In this document: piece by piece, positions 61,924-64,000 of the stretch
How positions within the stretch are numbered: the stretch's first letter is position 1
How the letters are laid out: each line of letters starts with the position of its first letter
DNA from: an uncultured Tropicimonas sp.
GTDB lineage: Bacteria; Pseudomonadota; Alphaproteobacteria; Rhodobacterales; Rhodobacteraceae
Length of the DNA: 64,000 bases
Assembly (NCBI GenBank): GCA_947495685.1
Contig: CANLZY010000017.1
Location: 1-64,000 of the forward strand
Reading direction: 5' to 3'
Position numbers and translations under genes: made by a program
The notes under the pieces: generated by a model
Told to the model about the DNA's origin: nothing
The model's database searches: none
Seen by the model: the letters and a program-made list of their open reading frames with translations, nothing else

Positions 61924-62930
61924 GGGGTGTCCTTCGAAAAGATGTATTGCGTCTGTTGGCGATAGGTCTCGCCCGGCCGCAGGATAGCCTGCGGGAAATT
62001 GGCATGATGGGGCGAATCCGGCCAGATCTGCGGTTCCAGTGCCACGCCGGCGCCCGGACCCATGCGGCGCCCATCCAGCCCCGGCACCGGCACATCCAGC
62101 GCCGCACCATCATAGACCTGAAGCCCCGGTTCCGTCGTGCGGATCTGCATCGAGACACCGGAGGCAGGGCAGGACAGTTCGGCCACCTTGCGCAGCGCCT
62201 GGCGTTCGGCGGACAGGCAGAGGTTGTGATCGATCAGCCCCCTGGCGCTGGCCGGTCCAATGGCGCATGGCGCGCGGAAATCGAACCGCGTGCCGGCGAC
62301 CTCCGCCACGTCTCCCGTCGGGATCAACTCGTTGTCCACGGGCAGGTAGTTGTCCGCCGCGACCCGCAGCAGGTGGTCTGCCACGGTGTCACCCTCACCA
62401 AGGTTGAAATAGCTGTGGTGGGCGATATTGCAGAGCGTCGTCGCGTCGGTGGTCGCCTCCATGCAAATGTCGAGAACGCCATCCCCGCGGAGGGTGAAGG
62501 TCTGCCGGATGTCGAGGTTGCCCGGAAAGCCCATCTCGCCATCGGTGGCGCGGATCACCAGTGTGATGCTGTTGTCGCTGAGCTCCGCGAGGCCCCAGAC
62601 CCGCTTGCCGATCCCGGCGGCCCCGCCGTGCAGAAGGTGCTTGCCGAGGAAGTTGGTGTCGAGCTGGTAGGTCTCGCCGTCCAGCTCCAGATGCCCGTCC
62701 CGAATGCGGTTGGCATAGCGGCCAGCCGTGGCCCCGAAATAGCGCGAATGGGCAAGGTAGTCCTCGAACGCCTCCAAGCCCAGCACCAGTGGCCCGGCGT
62801 GACCGTCGAGCCGCAGATCCTGCAGCACCGCGCCATAGGTCAGGAACCGCGCCGTCAGCCCGCCGCCCTGAATTGTGTAACGCCGAACGGGTGTGCCGTC
62901 AGGCATCTGGCCGAAATCTTCCCCTCTCAT
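61920..62930 (-). CDS. Aldose 1-epimerase (galactose mutarotase fold)
   Basis: 336 residues from the ATG at 62930 (MRGEDFGQMPDG), overlapping the Gfo/Idh stop by four bases. Beta-sandwich GalM fold with the catalytic His pair region CNIAHHSYFNLGEG, the HGG-type site LLHGGAAGIGKRVW and the Glu in GVALEPQIWPD. It would speed anomer interconversion of the sugar released by the cluster. Sulfoquinovose mutarotase is a fitting role in this operon, but specificity cannot be read from the sequence. Confidence 0.85.
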   Translation of the reverse strand: MRGEDFGQMPDGTPVRRYTIQGGGLTARFLTYGAVLQDLRLDGHAGPLVLGLEAFEDYLAHSRYFGATAGRYANRIRDGHLELDGETYQLDTNFLGKHLLHGGAAGIGKRVWGLAELSDNSITLVIRATDGEMGFPGNLDIRQTFTLRGDGVLDICMEATTDATTLCNIAHHSYFNLGEGDTVADHLLRVAADNYLPVDNELIPTGDVAEVAGTRFDFRAPCAIGPASARGLIDHNLCLSAERQALRKVAELSCPASGVSMQIRTTEPGLQVYDGAALDVPVPGLDGRRMGPGAGVALEPQIWPDSPHHANFPQAILRPGETYRQQTQYIFSKDTP

Positions 62931-64000
62931 AGCGATACCTCGATGGCCTGGCCGGTGCGGGCCGATTTTTCGGCCGCCTCGCCGACGATGACAGACCACA
63001 GGCCGTCCTGAAGCGTCACCTCTGGTTCGCCCTTGCCGGCAAGCACGAGATCGCGGAACTTTTGATGCTGGAAATAGGTCGAGCCGTGGTGGTCGCCCGC
63101 CTCAAGCACCTCGTTGGGAACGTGAACGACATCGACCGAGATCCTCTTGGTGGCGCGTTCGGAGACGACTACTTCGGCGTCCCGTTCCTTGCCATCGGGG
63201 GAAAACCGCGAGGGGCCGGGCACCTTGGCCTCGATCCGCGCCGCATCCCCGGTCACACAGATCTTTTCCTGCCAATAGGCCCCTTCGGAAAACATGCACA
63301 GATCCAGCATGCCACGGGTGCCGTTGGCAAAGTCTATTGTGACATAGGCATTGTCGATGATGTCGGGTTTGCGCCCGCCATAGGTCTCGTCAACGTGGTT
63401 CACATCCATCGCGCCAGAGGCATAGACCCGCACCGGGTCGCTTTGCAGCGTGAACCGCATCAGGTCCCAGAAGTGGCAGCACTTTTCGGTAAGCGTGCCA
63501 CCGGTGCGCTCGTTGAACCGGTTCCAGTCGCCGACCTTGGGCAGGAAGGGAAACCGGTGTTCGCGGATCGACATCATCTGCGGCCTGCCGATCCGCCCCT
63601 CGGCCATCTCCGCCAGCAGCCGTTGCATCGGCGGCATGTAGCGATACTCCATCGCCACCCAGATCGGCGCCGCGCGCCCCTCTGCCTTGGTCACCAGATC
63701 GCGGCAGTGCTCGGACGTGGTGCAGAGCGGTTTTTCGCACAGGATCGGTTTGCCGCTGTCCATCACGTCCAGCATGATCTGATGGTGCGTGTCATTTGGC
63801 GAGATGATCATCAGCGCGTCACAGATGCCCGCCGACAGCATGTCCTTGTGGTCGCTGAAGGCCTTTGCGGTGCCGCCCGACGTTTCCACCGACAGGGCGC
63901 GCATCCCCTCGTCGAGGTCGGCAATGGCAGTGACCTCGCAGCCTTCCAGCAGGTTCAGGTTTCGGATGTGTTCCTGGCCCATCATGCCGGATCCGATGAG
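62927..64000 (-). CDS. Gfo/Idh/MocA-family NAD-dependent protein, start beyond window edge
   Basis: 357 residues visible. The frame runs out of the window at the right edge within the nucleotide-binding motif LIGSGMMGQEH, so only a few N-terminal residues are missing. Other marks are EKPLCTT (the Gfo/Idh catalytic Lys region) and the substrate-side stretch TGGTLTEKCCHFWDLMRF with a His typical of the glycosidase-type members. The fold is used both by sugar dehydrogenases and by NAD-dependent glycosidases, including sulfoquinovosidases of the SqgA type. It is the first visible gene of the operon; which activity it has is undecided. Confidence 0.8.
   Translation of the reverse strand, partial: LIGSGMMGQEHIRNLNLLEGCEVTAIADLDEGMRALSVETSGGTAKAFSDHKDMLSAGICDALMIISPNDTHHQIMLDVMDSGKPILCEKPLCTTSEHCRDLVTKAEGRAAPIWVAMEYRYMPPMQRLLAEMAEGRIGRPQMMSIREHRFPFLPKVGDWNRFNERTGGTLTEKCCHFWDLMRFTLQSDPVRVYASGAMDVNHVDETYGGRKPDIIDNAYVTIDFANGTRGMLDLCMFSEGAYWQEKICVTGDAARIEAKVPGPSRFSPDGKERDAEVVVSERATKRISVDVVHVPNEVLEAGDHHGSTYFQHQKFRDLVLAGKGEPEVTLQDGLWSVIVGEAAEKSARTGQAIEVSL

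Overview
The window reads as a chromosomal segment of a marine-type alphaproteobacterium, most likely a Rhodobacterales/Roseobacter-group member. The evidence is the high GC content, two proteins with VPLPA-CTERM tails, a TMAO reductase with a pentaheme TorC partner, orphan RTX proteins, a CoxMSL-type molybdenum hydroxylase, and sulfopyruvate decarboxylase genes. No rRNA, tRNA, CRISPR array, prophage or intact insertion sequence was seen. This assignment is inference from gene content, not from a marker gene.

Layout. 1-0.5 kb: the end of an FGGY sugar kinase. 0.8-3.8 kb: gamma-butyrobetaine dioxygenase-like enzyme and BCCT transporter on the minus strand, with a 30-residue membrane peptide coupled to the transporter. 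4.2-9.1 kb: an ABC exporter, cardiolipin synthase, decayed or non-coding stretches, and a VPLPA-CTERM protein. 9.6-21 kb: a sugar-acid cluster with ten minus-strand genes (CUT1 ABC transporter, two enolase-superfamily enzymes, mutarotase, SDR, FAH-family hydrolase, aldo/keto reductase) divergent from an IclR regulator coupled to a lactonase. Together these encode the non-phosphorylative L-fucose (or related 6-deoxy/pentose sugar) route to pyruvate and lactate.

21-35 kb: a 1345-residue RTX protein, psd-pssA (phosphatidylethanolamine synthesis), an acetate CoA-transferase-type enzyme, a cNMP-binding patatin, a MATE exporter and a second RTX protein with a strong terminator. 35-41 kb: torA and torC transcribed divergently, then an SLC13/TrkA-C permease. 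41-54 kb: mostly housekeeping genes (YebC, LysE/ArgO exporter, EamA permease, SDR, DUF1178, damaged Nudix gene, Lrp regulator divergent from an ornithine-decarboxylase-type enzyme, DUF2235 hydrolase, thioesterase, cold-shock protein, Cys-rich protein, L,D-transpeptidase, AhpD-like protein, FAD amine oxidase).

54.5-58.4 kb: a CoxM-CoxS-CoxL operon ending in a MoaD/ThiS-like small protein. 58.5-64 kb: a tightly overlapping six-gene minus-strand operon (Gfo/Idh protein, aldose 1-epimerase, aldehyde dehydrogenase, sulfolactate dehydrogenase-like, ComD, ComE) that continues beyond the right edge. The operon fits conversion of a sulfosugar-derived C3 sulfonate through sulfolactate and sulfopyruvate to sulfoacetaldehyde. 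Its first visible gene may be an NAD-dependent sulfoquinovosidase or a sugar dehydrogenase. This is the most interesting system in the window.
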